Below the pieces are notes generated by a model, which saw only the letters and a program-made list of their open reading frames with translations, was not told the DNA's origin and did not search any database. The position numbers and the translations under genes were made by a program. From NCBI RefSeq assembly GCF_026151205.1, contig NC_087076.1, positions 5,632,902 through 5,696,901 of the forward strand: 64,000 nt of DNA, given 5' to 3'. Every line of letters begins with the position of its first letter. Within the stretch, counting starts at the first letter, position 1. Positions 12,801 to 25,805 of the stretch are shown in pieces. The DNA comes from Bolinopsis microptera. Its lineage: Eukaryota; Ctenophora; Tentaculata; Lobata; Bolinopsidae.

Positions 12801-15004
12801 ATTGGTTGCAGGTCAGAAATTCGGTCAAAACTGTAATATTTCGGCACTGGAAATTTCAGCTTCAAAAACCGAAAATGGGACAGAGTATGGGAGAGTATGA
12901 TTTTCAATTTTTTTCGAAATTATGACTACAAGTACCTCAATTTGGTTTCATATCATCATTAATTAACTGACTAATTGGTTTGTGGGCAAAAATTTCATCC
13001 AATCAGTCAATTGTGGGTTCACAAATTTTCAAATCTGAAAATGGGACAGACTTTTGAAAATACAACTTTTCGTTTTGTTAAGATTTCTGCTGTGAGCTTC
13101 CTCCGACCCGAATCAAAATTTCAGCACCTTAATCGTGTCATTTGCAATCTATAGTTAACTGAATAATTGGTTGCAGGTCAGAAATTCGGTCAAAACTGTA
13201 AAATTTCGGCCCTGAAAATTTCAGTTTCAAAAACCGAAAATGGGACAGAGTATGGGAGAATATTATTTTTCAATTTTTTTTGAAATTATGACTACCAGTA
13301 CCTCAATTTGGTTTCATATCATCATTAATTAACTGACTAATTGGTTTGTGGGCAAAAATTTCATCCAATCAGTCAATTGTGAGTTCACAAATTTTCAAAA
13401 CTGAAAATGGGACAGAGTTTTGAAACTACAACTTTTCGTTTTGTTAAGATTTCTGCTGTGAGCTTCCTCCGACACAAATCAAAATTCCAGCACCTTAATC
13501 GTGTCATTTGCTATCTATAGTTGACTGACTAATTGGTTGCGGGTCAGAAATTCGTTCAAAACTGTAAAATTTCGGCCCTTGAAATTTCAGCTTTAAAAAC
13601 CAAAAATGGGACAGAGTATGGGAGAATAAGATTTTTCAATTTTTTTCGAAATTATGAGTACTAGTATCTCAATTTGGTTTCATATCAAAATTAATAAACT
13701 GACTAATTGGTTTGTGGGCAAAAATTACATCCAATCAGTCAATTGTGGGTTCACAAATTTTCAAATCTGAAAATGGGACAGAGTTTTGAAACTACAACTT
13801 TTCGTTTTGTTAAAGTTTCTGCTGTGAGCTTCCTCCGACCCAAATCAAAATTCCAGCACCCCAAACGTGTCATTTGCTATCTATAGTTGACTGACTAATT
13901 GGTTGCGGGTCAGAAATTCGGTCAAAACTGTAAATTTTCGGCCCTGGAAATTTCAGCTTCAAAAACCGAAAATGGGACAGATTATGGGAGAGTATGATTT
14001 TTCAATTTTTTTCGAAACTGTGACTTCCAGTACCTCAATTTGGTTTCATATCATCATTAATTAACTGACTAATTGGTTAATGGGCAAAAATTTCATCCAA
14101 TCAGTCAATTGTGGATTCACAAATTTTCAAATCCGAAAATGGGACAGACTTTTGAAAATACAACTTTTCGTTTTGTTAAGATTTCTGCTGTGAGCTTCCT
14201 CCGACCCAAATCAAAATTTCAGCACCTTAATCGTGTCATTTTCAATCTATAGTTAACTGAATAATTGGTTGCAGGTCAGAAATTCGGTCAAAACTGTAAA
14301 ATTTCGGCCCTTAAAATTTCAGTTTCAAAAACCGAAAATGGGACAGAGTATGGGAGAATATTATTTTTCAATTTTTTTTGAAATTATGACTACCAGTACC
14401 TCAATTTGGTTTCATATCATCATTAATTAACTGACTTATTGGTTTGTGGGCAAAAATTTAATCCAAACAGTCAATTGTGGGTTCACAAATTTTCAAATCT
14501 TCCTCCGACCCAAATCAAAATTTCAGCACCTTAATCGTGTCATTTGCTATCTATAGTTGACTGACTAATTGGTTGCGGGTCAGAAATTCGGTCAAAACTG
14601 TAAATTTTCGGCCCTGGAAATTTCAGCTTCAAAAACCGAAAATGGGACAGATTATGGGAGAGTATGATTTTTTAATTTTTTTTGAAATTATGACTACCAG
14701 TACCTCAATTTGGTTTCATATCATCATTAATTAACTGACTTATTGGTTTGTGGGCAAAAATTTAATCCAATCAGTCAATTGTGGGTTCACAAATTTTCAA
14801 ATCTTCCTCCGACCCAAATCAAAATTCCAGCACCCCTATCGTGTCATTTGCTATCTATAGTTGACTGACTAATTGGTTGCGGGTCAGAAATTCGGTCAAA
14901 ACTGTAAATTTTCGGCCCTGGAAATTTCAGCTTCAAAAACCGAAAATGGGACAGATTATGGGAGAATATGATTTTTTAATTTTTTTCGAAAGTATGACTA
15001 CCAG
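9803..15004 (+). repeat. Satellite B array, left part (366-bp dimeric unit)
   Basis: Tandem units of about 366 bp, seen from the recurrence of CCAGTACCTCAATTTGG near 10186, 10552 and 10918. Each unit is two related halves. Both halves contain ACTGACTAATTGGTT and end at AAAATGGGACAGA. One half carries GGGCAAAAATT and the other GGGTCAGAAATTCGGTC. Some units lack part of a half (near 11400, 14500 and 14800). No coding potential. Confidence 0.95.
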
Positions 15005-15741
15005 TGTTAATGATGATATTATATAATTAAGTACATCATTATTCATTAAATACAATACTAACGTAATTTAATCCATTCTAGGAAAATGATGTGATCTTGG
15101 AGGCTATTCGTCTACTCGACGTTGGTGGTTGCTCTACGGTGTACCAGTGCTGCTAGCCACGCCAGTTGCTGTTGTATGTTGGTGGACTTGTGTTAGGAGT
15201 CGTGTTCGTCGGTGTGACCTGTGTACTATCAGAGTGTACGGTCGGTGTGACCAGTGTGTACTATCGGTGCGAAGATAGATTACAGTATACGGTCGGTGTG
15301 ACCAGTGTGGACTATCGGTGAATATAAGTCAATTGGATTGTACTTAAGATAGATTCCAGTACGAAGAACTCAACAGAAGAACTCAACATATCTCAACAGA
15401 AGACAAGTAATAGTGTCGGTGTATTGTAGAGATCTCAACAGAAGACAAGTAATAGTGACGGTGTATTGTAGTAGAGAAGTTACATTGATTGATAGTGATT
15501 TGGATACTTTGTGTAATTGAAGTGATTGAGTTATTATATATTGAATTACTATTTACCTTTGTTAGTCATTGCAGTGAGAGTGCGTAGTGGAGTGTGTTAT
15601 TCTGTAAAGCAATTGACTAGGAAAGATTCAAGTAGTACGGTATTGTGTATTATCTCATTATCAGTGTTCAAGTAAATAGTATTGTGTATTATCTAAATTT
15701 ACTTATTCCAGTTTTATAATATCGTGTTTATCTTATTATCA
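15005..15741 (+). repeat. 5' LTR of the gag-protease element
   Basis: Begins TGTTAATGATG and ends TTATTATCA, and is repeated at 18811-19547. It includes duplicated GGTCGGTGTGACCAGTGTG motifs and duplicated CTCAACAGAAGACAAGTAATA motifs. Confidence 0.93.
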
Positions 15742-15742
15742 T

Positions 15743-15757
15743 TGGTAGCAGGTAAAG
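15743..15757 (+). promoter_or_regulatory. Primer-binding site, initiator tRNA-Met type
   Basis: One base after the LTR the sequence reads TGGTAGCAGG. The first nine bases match the complement of the usual 3' end of initiator tRNA-Met (TGGTAGCAG), the primer of many LTR elements. The match stops after that, which is short. Confidence 0.6.
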
Positions 15758-15770
15758 AAAAGATAAAGAC

Positions 15771-17828
15771 ATGGGAGGAGACCAACCACCTTTGTTGACA
15801 GAGGGGATGGATTACTTGAAGTGGAAACGTGAAGTCGGCATCTGGGAGTTGGGAACTTCAATAGCAGCTGCTAGGCAGGCTGCGGTGTGTGTCTTGAGGA
15901 TCCAGGATTTCAAGGCAAGAGATTTTGCAACACGCTTAGATGTGACAGAGCTCAAGAAGACTGAAGGTTTGAAGTACTTGATGGCAGAGCTTGATAAGTA
16001 TTTTAAAGAGGATAATACTCAGAGTATATTTCTAGGTATTGAAGATCTAGAAAAGTTTGTTAGACCGGAACAAATGAAAATGGCAGAATATATCGCTGAG
16101 TTCAAGAGACGATTGAACCGGATCGGAGAGTTGTTTAATGACACGAAAGATATTTATCATGATGGGATGTTGGCATACAGGTTGTTAACTCAGGCCAACC
16201 TGACCAAAGACCAACAGATATTGATAAAAGCTGCAATGGGGACTCAAGAGTTGACAAGTAAAGCAATTGAGGAATGTTTGAAGAGGTGTTTCGGTGACGC
16301 TGTATTTTGTCGTAGATCCAGAATGGAGTTAGACACAGTAAAGATTAAGGTAGAACCTGGATCGGATGTGAATTACCATAGGGGTCAGTTTAATGAAAAG
16401 GATACTGACATCAGTGGTGATAACGGAGAATATGCATTCTATCAAGGATACAATAATCGAGGCCAAGGAGGAAGGAAATCGTTCTCTTCTGGCGGTTATA
16501 ACAATTACTCCAATAGCAGATGGAAATCTGGAAATTACAGCAAACCATGGGAAAGAGACAAACAGCTCAATTCAAAAGAAAGGAATAACTCAGACTACAA
16601 AGATGAGTTAAATGCTATCAGTCACAAAACTGGCGATGTAGCAAGATGTTCAATTTGTGATTCGAATAAGCATTTCCGGGCAGATTGTCAACATAATCCC
16701 AATGTTAATGATGTTCGAAAGAAGGATTCGAGCTCAGTGTGTATGTATCAGACGTGCAGGAATGGTAAAGAATCAAACAAAATTGACAATGACTACTGTG
16801 AGACAGTTCTGTTAGTCAATGAGACATTGAACAAGGTGTTGATTGACACTGGGACAACCAATAATGTGTGTGGTGATGTTTGGTTGAACACATTCTTAGA
16901 GTCAATGCCTGAAGAGTTGAAGAAAAAGGTCAGCAAAGTCGAGAGAAACTTGAGTTTTCGTTTTGGAGACGGACGCGCGGTCGAATCTATCAAATGTGTC
17001 ATGTTACCCGTCAAGTTGTGTAACAGAGATTTCATGTTAGAAACATTTGTGGTTCCAGGAGAATTACCATTTTTGTTCTCTAGATGTAGCATGAAGCAAC
17101 TGGGAGTATCATTAGACATAGAGAATGATCAGATTATGATTGGCGGAGAACGGCAACAACTGAAAGTGACCAAATCAGGTCATTATGTGGCAGATATCAT
17201 GTCATGGGAAAATATGAAATCAGAGAAATATACCATTGAACTAACTGGTAGGGAAGAGAGTGTAAGGAAAGAGGAGATTGTTGATAGTGATAGTGACAGT
17301 GAAGATGAATTCTGTCCGAATGAATCAGAGGAAGTAAGCAATGAACCATCAGCAGAAGGAGTGGAAGTTTCGAGTGGAACTGAAACTGCAGTGGAAGAAT
17401 CTGGTAGTGTAGAGACCAGTAGTGAACAAGTGAAGTCAGAAAGTGTCGGTGATGAAAATAGAGACACAAGTGAGCCTGATGAATTTCAGAGTGCTTCTTC
17501 GTCTGATGAGAATCAAGACTGGGTAGATGTAGTAGTCAAGAGGAATAAGGTATTAGACTTTAAGAGTGAGGATGTCATTAGGTATAAATCAGCAGATCAT
17601 ACCAACGATGTGTGGCAGAGAGCAAGTGTAATTGGACCTGAATGGAAAGAAAATTCTGTAAGCAAGGAAAACATCAACGTCTGGAACTTGGTGAAAGAAC
17701 CAGAAGGTACAACAATTCAATTGCGTCTTAGTGAGTGTCAAGTGCAGAAAAAATCACATGATTCTCCAGACACAGAGTCTAGTATTGATACTGTGATAAT
17801 ACCAAAGGAGAGATATGGTGAGGTGTGA
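15771..17828 (+). CDS. Gag-protease polyprotein of the non-autonomous LTR element
   Basis: A 685-residue ORF starting 29 bases after the LTR. The N-terminal about 200 residues are a helical capsid-like Gag region (MDYLKWKREV near the start resembles the W-containing motif of copia Gag). Residues about 205-285 are Gly/Asn/Ser-rich and basic. A CCHC zinc knuckle (CSICDSNKHFRADC) lies at about 293-306. An aspartic protease core with DTGTTNNVC is near residue 358, followed by an FGDG motif. The C-terminal 200 residues are acidic and Ser/Glu-rich, ending in a small segment (VIRYKSADHTNDVWQRASVI) resembling linker domains found after protease in some copia-like polyproteins. The ORF ends without integrase or RT, although both LTRs are intact, so this is a naturally reduced element rather than a simple truncation. 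Confidence 0.85.
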   Translation: MGGDQPPLLTEGMDYLKWKREVGIWELGTSIAAARQAAVCVLRIQDFKARDFATRLDVTELKKTEGLKYLMAELDKYFKEDNTQSIFLGIEDLEKFVRPEQMKMAEYIAEFKRRLNRIGELFNDTKDIYHDGMLAYRLLTQANLTKDQQILIKAAMGTQELTSKAIEECLKRCFGDAVFCRRSRMELDTVKIKVEPGSDVNYHRGQFNEKDTDISGDNGEYAFYQGYNNRGQGGRKSFSSGGYNNYSNSRWKSGNYSKPWERDKQLNSKERNNSDYKDELNAISHKTGDVARCSICDSNKHFRADCQHNPNVNDVRKKDSSSVCMYQTCRNGKESNKIDNDYCETVLLVNETLNKVLIDTGTTNNVCGDVWLNTFLESMPEELKKKVSKVERNLSFRFGDGRAVESIKCVMLPVKLCNRDFMLETFVVPGELPFLFSRCSMKQLGVSLDIENDQIMIGGERQQLKVTKSGHYVADIMSWENMKSEKYTIELTGREESVRKEEIVDSDSDSEDEFCPNESEEVSNEPSAEGVEVSSGTETAVEESGSVETSSEQVKSESVGDENRDTSEPDEFQSASSSDENQDWVDVVVKRNKVLDFKSEDVIRYKSADHTNDVWQRASVIGPEWKENSVSKENINVWNLVKEPEGTTIQLRLSECQVQKKSHDSPDTESSIDTVIIPKERYGEV

Positions 17829-18795
17829 TGTGTAATCAGTTGAAGTGGAAACTATATATTTGTGCTAAATTGAAGAATCAGAGAGAAGCACGGTTCTGAT
17901 GAAAACAATATATTACTATTAATAGATATATACTATGTGTATTTTATACATATTAATTGAATATATACACTTTTGTATTGAGTGTATAAGATTTTCATTG
18001 TATACATTTCTAACACAAGAATATCTCAGATAGTTGTATGATTGAAGAGAGACTATAAGAGGTAAGTATAATCAAGTAAGTGGATTAATACTTGTTTTAG
18101 AGTGTACTTTTCTGTAATGTCAGAGTTTTAGGAATAAATTATTATTTATGGGTAATTGTTCGATGTGAGTTTTTATCACGTCAGTTATCAGTAACTTTTA
18201 TTAACTTTCTTTTTACCGTGGATTTTATATCTTGTACGAATTTCATTTTTTTGCCGTGTTAGAATTTTACAGAGTTAAGTATTTTTAATGATAGATTTCC
18301 GATATTTATAAAGGGAGAGTACTATGTGATAATGTTCAGAGTTGTGTGTTTTTATGCATGTTTTGTCGAGATTTGACTTGAAGGTCATCTAGCGATAGGG
18401 GATTGTCTTTATTTTAACAACAATATAGCATGTTAAGTTTTTGTTAAGCATGCAATGAGGGTTTTTTTTTATTACAGTTAAAGTAAAATGTTTTAATCAT
18501 GTGGGTTTTAAAGAGTGTATTAGAATGTTAAAAGAGTTTATTAGAGCTTTTGGCAGTGTTTTGAACGCTCGCGTGTGTAAGTTTATTGTCACAATGAGAT
18601 TTTAGACGTAAAGGGTCTACTGGAAGTTCAGACGTAACGCGCGATAGGAAGTTTGCAGGAGAATTTTTAATTAGTTACAATCTGTTTGAAGATTTTTGTG
18701 CCGCGCGCACGAGTTTATTTAATTTGCTTGTTAGGATTTTCGGGTTTAAGTTTCGTATTTAATTGGCTTGTCTGACGACGGCAGTTTACTTTTTT
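17829..18795 (+). other. Non-coding 3' internal region of the LTR element
   Basis: About 970 bp between the gag-protease stop and the polypurine tract. It holds no open frame of note. Pol domains would be expected here in an autonomous relative. It probably carries cis-acting sequence for transcription and packaging. Confidence 0.7.
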
Positions 18796-18810
18796 AAAAG
18801 TGGGGAAGAT
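18796..18810 (+). promoter_or_regulatory. Polypurine tract
   Basis: AAAAGTGGGGAAGAT sits directly before the 3' LTR, the expected place of the plus-strand primer. Confidence 0.8.
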
Positions 18811-19547
18811 TGTTAATGATGATATTATATAATTAAGTACATCATTATTCATTAAATACCAAACTAACATAATTTAATCCATTCTAGGAAAATGATGTGA
18901 TCTTGGAGGCTATTCGTCTACTCGACGTTGGTGGTTGCTCTACGGTGTACCAGTGCTGCTAGCCACGCCAGTTGCTGTTGTATGTTGGTGGACTTGTGTT
19001 AGGAGTCGTGTTCGTCGGTGTGACCTGTGTACTATCAGAGTGTACGGTCGGTGTGACCAGTGTGTACTATCGGTGCGAAGATAGATTACAGTATACGGTC
19101 GGTGTGACCAGTGTGGACTATCGGTGAATATAAGTCAATTGGATTGTACTTAAGATAGATTCCAGTACGAAGAACTCAACAGAAGAACTCAACATATCTC
19201 AACAGAAGACAAGTAATAGTGTCGGTGTATTGTAGAGATCTCAACAGAAGACAAGTAATAGTGACGGTGTATTGTAGTAGAGAAGTTACATTGATTGATA
19301 GTGATTTGGATACTTTGTGTAATTGAAGTGATTGAGTTATTATATATTGAATTACTATTTACCTTTGTTAGTCATTGCAGTGAGAGTGCGTAGTGGAGTG
19401 TGTTATTCTGTAAAGCAATTGACTAGGAAAGATTCAAGTAGTACGGTATTGTGTATTATCTCATTATCAGTGTTCAAGTAGATAGTATTGTGTATTATCT
19501 AAATTTACTTATTCCAGTTTTATAATATCGTGTTTATCTTATTATCA
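18811..19547 (+). repeat. 3' LTR of the gag-protease element
   Basis: A 737-bp copy of the left LTR, with about four visible substitutions (three near 18860-18876 and one near 19482). It is followed by ACCAG, the target duplication. Confidence 0.93.
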
Positions 19548-22500
19548 ACCAGTACCTCAATTTGGTTTCATATCATCATTAATTAACTGACTAATTGGTT
19601 AATGGGCTAAAATTTCATCCAATCAGTCAATTGTGGATTCACAAATTTTCAAATCCGAAAATGGGACAGAGTTTTGAAAATACAACTGTTCGTTTTGTTA
19701 AGATTTCTGCTGTGAGCTTCCTCCGACCCAAATCAAAATTCCAGCACCCCAAACATGTCATTTGCTATCTATAGTTGACTGATTGTGGGTCAGAAATTCG
19801 GTCAAAACTGTAAATTTTCGGCCCTGGAAATTTCATCTTCAAAAACCGAAAATGGGACAGATTATGGGAGAGTATGATTTTTGAATTTTTTTTCGAAATT
19901 ATGACTACCAGTACCTCAATTTGGTTTCATATCATCATTAATTAACTGACTAATTGGTTAATGGGCAAAAATTTCATCCAATCAGTCAATTGTGGGTTCA
20001 CAAATTTTCAAATCCAAAAATGGGACAGAGTTTTGAAAATACAACTGTTCGTTTTGTTAAGATTTCTGCTGTGAGCTTCCTCCGACCCAAATCAAAATTT
20101 CAGCATCCCTATTGTGTCATTTGCTATCTATAGTTGACTGACTAATTGGTTGCAGGTCAGAAGTTCGGTCAAAACTGTAAAATTTCGGCACTGGAAATTT
20201 CAGCTTCAAAAACCGAAAATGGGACAGAGTATGGGAGAGTATGATTTTTGAATTTTTTTCGAAATTATGACTACCAGTACCTCAATTTGGTTTCATATCA
20301 TCATTAATTAACTGACTAATTGGTTAATGGGCAAAAATTTCATCCAATCAGTCAATTGTGGGTTCACAAATTTTCAAATCCAAAAATGGGACAGTGTTTT
20401 GAAAATACAACTGTTCGTTTTGTTAAGATTTCTGCTGTGAGCTTCCTCCGACCCAAATCAAAATTTCAGCATCCCTATTGTGTCATTTGCTATCTATAGT
20501 TGACTGACTAATTGGTTGCAGGTCAGAAGTTCGGTCAAAACTGTAAAATTTCGGCACTGGAAATTTCAGCTTCAAAAACCGAAAATGGGACAGAGTATGG
20601 GAGAGTATGATTTTTGAATTTTTTTCGAAATTATGACTACCAGTACCTCAATTTGGTTTCATATCATCATTAATTAACTGACTAATTGGTTAATGGGCAA
20701 AAATTTCATCCAATCAGTCAATTGTGGGTTCACAAATTTTCAAATCCAAAAATGGGACAGAGTTTTGAAAATACAACTGTTCGTTTTGTTAAGATTTCTG
20801 CTGTGAGCTTCCTCCGACCCAAATCAAAATTTCAGCATCCCTATTGTGTCATTTGCTATCTATAGTTGACTGACTAATTGGTTGCAGGTCAGAAGTTCGG
20901 TCAAAACTGTAAAATTTCGGCACTGGAAATTTCAGCTTCAAAAACCGAAAATGGGACAGAGTATGGGAGAGTATGATTTTTCAATTTTTTTCGAAATTAT
21001 GACTTCCAGTACCTCAAATTGGTTTCATATCATCATTAATTAACTGACTAATTGGTTAATGGGCAAAAATTTCATCCAATCAGTCAATTGTGGATTCACA
21101 AATTTTCAAATCCGAAAATTGGACAGAGTTTTGAAAATACAACTGTTCGTTTTGTTAAGATTTCTGCTGTGAGCTTCCTCCGACCCAAATCAAAATTCCA
21201 GCACCCCAAACGTGTCATTTGCTATCTATAGTTGACTGATTAATTGGTTGTGGGTCAGAAATTCGGTCAAAACTGTAAATTTTCGGCCCTGGAAATTTCA
21301 TCTTCAAAAACCGAAAATGGGACAGATTATGGGAGAGTATGATTTTTTAATTTTTTTCGAAATTATGACTACCAGTACCTCAATTTGGTTTCATATCATC
21401 ATTAATTAACTGACTAATTGGTTAATGGGCAAAAATTTCATCCAATCAGTCAATTGTGGGTTCACAAATTTTCAAATCCAAAAATGGGACAGAGTTTTGA
21501 AAATACAACTGTTCGTTTTGTTAAGATTTTTGCTGTGAGCTTTCTCCGACCCAAATCAAAATTTCAGCATCCCTATCGTGTCATTTGCTATCTATAGTTG
21601 ACTGACTAATTGGTTGCAGGTCAGAAATTCGGTCAAAACTGTAAAATTTTGGCACTGGAAATTTCAGCTTCAAAAACCGAAAATGGGACAGAGTATGGGA
21701 GAATATGATTTTTCTTTTTTTTCGAAATTATGACTACCAGTACCTCAATTTGGTTTTATATAATCACTAATTAACTGAATAATTAGTTTGTGGGCAAAAA
21801 TTTCATCCAATCAGTCAATTGTGGGTTCACAAATTTTCAAATCTGAAAATGGGACAGAGTTTTGAAAATACAACTTTTCGTTTTATTAAGATTTCTGCTG
21901 TAAGCTTCCTCCGACCCAAATCAAAATTCCAGCACCCCAAACGTGTCATTTGCTATCTATAGTTGACTGACTAATTGGTTGCGGGTCAGAAATTCGGTCA
22001 AAACTGTAAATTTTCGGCCCTGGAAATTTCAGCTTCAAAAACCGAAAATGGGACAGATTATGGGAGAGTATGATTTTTCAATTTTTTTCGAAAGTATGAC
22101 TTCCAGTAGCTCAAATTGGTTTCATATCATCATTAATTAACTGACTAATTGGTTAATGGGCAAAAATTTCATCCAATCAGTCAATTGTGGATTCACAAAT
22201 TTTCAAATCCGAAAATTGGACAGAGTTTTGAAAATACAACTGTTCGTTTTGTTAAGATTTCTGCTGTGAGCTTCCTCCGACCCAAATCAAAATTCCAGCA
22301 CCCCAAACGTGTCATTTGCTATCTATAGTTGACTGATTAATTGGTTGTGGGTCAGAAATTCGGTCAAAACTGTAAATTTTCGGCCCTGGAAATTTCATCT
22401 TCAAAAACCGAAAATGGGACAGATTATGGGAGAGTATGATTTTTTAATTTTTTTCGAAATTATGACTACCAGTACCTCAATTTGGTTTCATATCATCATT

Positions 22501-24405
22501 AATTAACTGACTAATTGGTTAATGGGCAAAAATTTCATCCAATCAGTCAATTGTGGGTTCACAAATTTTCAAATCCAAAAATGGGACAGAGTTTTAAAAA
22601 TACAACTGTTCGTTTTGTTAAGATTTTTGCTGTGAGCTTTCTCCGACCCAAATCAAAATTTCAGCATCCCTATCGTGTCATTTGCTATCTATAGTTGACT
22701 GACTAATTGGTTGCAGGTCAGAAATTCGGTCAAAACTGTAAAATTTTGGCACTGGAAATTTCAGCTTCAAAAACCGAAAATGGGACAGAGTATGGGAGAA
22801 TATGATTTTTCTTTTTTTTCGAAATTATGACTACCAGTACCTCAATTTGGTTTTATATCATCACTAATTAACTGAATAATTAGTTTGTGGGCAAAAATTT
22901 CATCCAATCAGTCAATTGTGGGTTCACAAATTTTCAAATCTGAAAATGGGACAGAGTTTTGAAAATACAACTTTTCGTTTTATTAAGATTTCTGCTGTAA
23001 GCTTCCTCCGACCCAAATCAAAATTCCAGCACCCCAATCGAGTCATTTGCCATCTATAGTTGACTGACTAATTGGTTGCGGGTCAGAAATTCGGTCAAAA
23101 CTGTAAAATTTCGGCCCTGGAAATTTCAGCATCAAAAACCGAAAATGGGACAGAGTATGGGAGAGTGTGATTTTTCAATTTTTTTCGAAATTATGACTAC
23201 CAGTACCTCAATTTGGTTTCATATCATCATTAATTAACTGACTTATTGGTTGGTGGGCAAAAATTTCATCCAATCAGTCAATTGTGGGTTCACAAATTTT
23301 CAAATCTGAAAATGGGACAGAGTTTTGAAAATACAACTTTTCGTTTTGTTAAGATTTCTGCTGTAAGCTTCCTCCGACCCAAATCAAAATTCCAGCACCC
23401 CAATCTTGTCATTTGCTATCTATAGTTGACTAAATAATTGGTGGCGGGTCAGAAATTCGGTAAAAACTGTAAAATTTCGGCCCTGGAAATTTCAGCTTCA
23501 AAAACCGAAAATGGGACAGAGTGATTTTTCAATTTTTTTCGAAATTATGACTACCAGTACCTCAATTTGGTTTCATATCATCATTAATTAACTGAATAAT
23601 TAGTTTGTGGGCAAAAATATCATCCAATCAGTCAATTGTGGGTTCACAAATTTTCAAATCTGAAAATGGGACAGAGTTTTGAAAATACAACTTTTCGTTT
23701 TGTTAAGATTTCTGCTGTAAGCTTCCTCCGACCCAAATCAAAATTCCAGCACCCCAATCTTGTCATTTGCTATCTATAGTTGACTGACTAATTGGTGGCG
23801 GGTCAGAAATTCGGTAAAAACTGTAACATTTCGGCCCTGGAAATTTCAGCTTCAAAAACCGAAAATGGGACAGAGTATGGGAGAGTATGATTTTTCTTTT
23901 TTTTTCGAAATTATGACTTTCAGTACCTCAATTTGGTTTTATATCATCAATAATTAACTGAATAATTAGTTTGTGGGCAAAAATTTCATCCAATCAGTCA
24001 AATGTGGGTTCACAAATTTTCAAATCTGAAAATGGGACAGAGTTTTGAAAATACAACTTTTCGTTTTGTTAAGATTTCTGCTGTGAGCTTCCTCCGACCA
24101 AAATAAAAATTGTAGCTCCCCAATTGTGTCATTTGCTATCTATAGTTGACTGACTAATTGGTTGCGGGTCAGAAATTCGGTCAAAACTGTAAAATTTCGG
24201 CCCTGGAAATTTCAGCATCAAAAACTGAAAATGGGACAGAGTATGGGAAAGTACGATTTTTCAATTTTTTTCGAAATTATGACTACCAGTACCTCAATTT
24301 GGTTTCATATCATCATTAATTAACTAACTAATTGGTTTGTGGGCAAAAATTTCATCCAATCAGTCAATTGTGGGTTCACAAATTTTCAAATCTGAAAGTG
24401 GGACA
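19548..24405 (+). repeat. Satellite B array, right part
   Basis: Continuation of the 366-bp dimeric satellite after the LTR element. Multi-unit blocks recur nearly identically, for example about 20260-20630 with 20630-20990, and about 21000-21890 with 22090-22990. This points to local higher-order amplification. The array ends abruptly near 24405 in CTGAAAGTGGGACAGACGG. Confidence 0.95.
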
Positions 24406-25805
24406 GACGGCTGAAATGAAGTCCTGGTCATCACATCCCGTCTCCTAATCATCGTCATTAACTCATCTCCCTGACTTTTTACTCGTTTTTAAATTATTAT
24501 ATTCGATTTTTTTCGTGAAATTGTAACGCGATTAATTTTTTCCGTTCACCCTTTTGTAAAAAGGCAATAGTGAAAGGTTACGAATGGACGTTTTTGCAGA
24601 AAAACGTGGATTTTGGAGATAGCAGTAGGTGGGTTTAAATATGGTGTCATTCCATGACAACTAGCGCGCAGTGCAGCTCGCGAGTATTGCTTGCGGAGAT
24701 GTGATGTATTTAGCAAGCCTGTCAATGAATGCGCGGCGCTGGGCGCGAGTGTATTTTAATGTATACTATGCAATGTATAGTATTAGGTTTTAAGCCCAAT
24801 TTGTACGTGGCAAGCGTAGTATAGTGTACTAATGTGTATCAATATTATTATTATGAAGTGAGCTGATTGGAACTTATAATTATAGTTATAGTGAACGGAA
24901 ATCTAGCGTCCGCCAAAACGAAACAACGGGCGCAATTCTTGTTAAATATTAATTTTTATTGCATTCTCTCAATTTTTAGAGTTCTGATCGTCTTTATGAA
25001 TTGCTGTTTTACCAAGACGAGTTCGTTAGTGTTCTCCTTGGTCATTTCATTATAATTCCTGTTTAATCCCTGTTTAATTCCTTCAAAAAATGTTCATGAC
25101 TATTTAATAGTTATTTTTATTTTTCAATACATGATACATCAACATGCTTACAAATACAGTTTATCATAAAAACAACGCAACATTAATTAAATTGGAATAA
25201 CGCAACATAGTCTGACATCGTACTTCTAACAAAAGTTAATACGAGATTAAAATCGTACTTTCTGTATACTCTAATAACATGTCAAAACTAATAAACTAAT
25301 AACTCCAGGGATTGGAAGTATCCAGGTTAGCATGCCAACAATGTGATGCCCTGTCTGTGCTCCTTCATTATTAGAATTATTAGAATTAGAATCAAGTTTA
25401 CACAGCAATACAATAATAATAGTAAATAATTTAGAGATGCTTCAATCTGCTGTGCAGGACATTCAAATCAGTCAAAATGTGTATGGAATGTTGGTGGTAC
25501 AGCTCCCCGTCTATGTTCCACGTGGAGCAGTGTCCATATTCCGTGTCCTTGTCATGAGAGCAGGTGGAACTAAACTCCGTTACTCTGTGCACGTCCACTA
25601 AGTCTCCTGTAAGCTGAGGAGGGTGGGTTAGGAGCGGGAACTGGTATTTATAATGTACTAACTTTTAGCACCTAGCCAGAATAGGTGGGGTCAAATAGTA
25701 ACAACCAAACCTCATTTCGATCGGTAAATGTGCCTAGTTCTTTTTCGAATTTTCTGTGTCATAGATTAAAAGCACAAAATATGTGGTACACATATAAACG
25801 AAAGT
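24406..25805. other. Unannotated interval
   Basis: No gene was recognised. About 24650-24760 is locally GC-richer (AGCGCGCAGTGCAG, GCGCGGCGCTGGGCGCGAG). Positions 25538-25617 carry a segment repeated at 33799-33880. Confidence 0.5.
25538..25617 (+). repeat. Dispersed repeat, copy 1 of 2
   Basis: The segment from GTCCTTGTCATGAGAGCAGG to GTCTCCTGTAAG is shared with 33799-33880, where the second copy has about 12 extra bases inside. It may be part of a larger interspersed family. Confidence 0.75.

Larger units (their letters stand above)
15005..19547 (+). mobile_element. Complete non-autonomous LTR retrotransposon (gag-protease only) inserted in satellite B
   Basis: Two 737-bp LTRs (TG...CA) enclose a PBS, one long ORF and a polypurine tract. 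The 5-bp sequence ACCAG immediately precedes the left LTR and follows the right LTR, as a target-site duplication within a satellite unit. The LTRs differ at about four positions by eye, so insertion is recent. There is no integrase, reverse transcriptase or RNase H, so the element must depend on enzymes supplied in trans. The protease and gag style suggest a Ty1/copia-related source. Confidence 0.93.
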
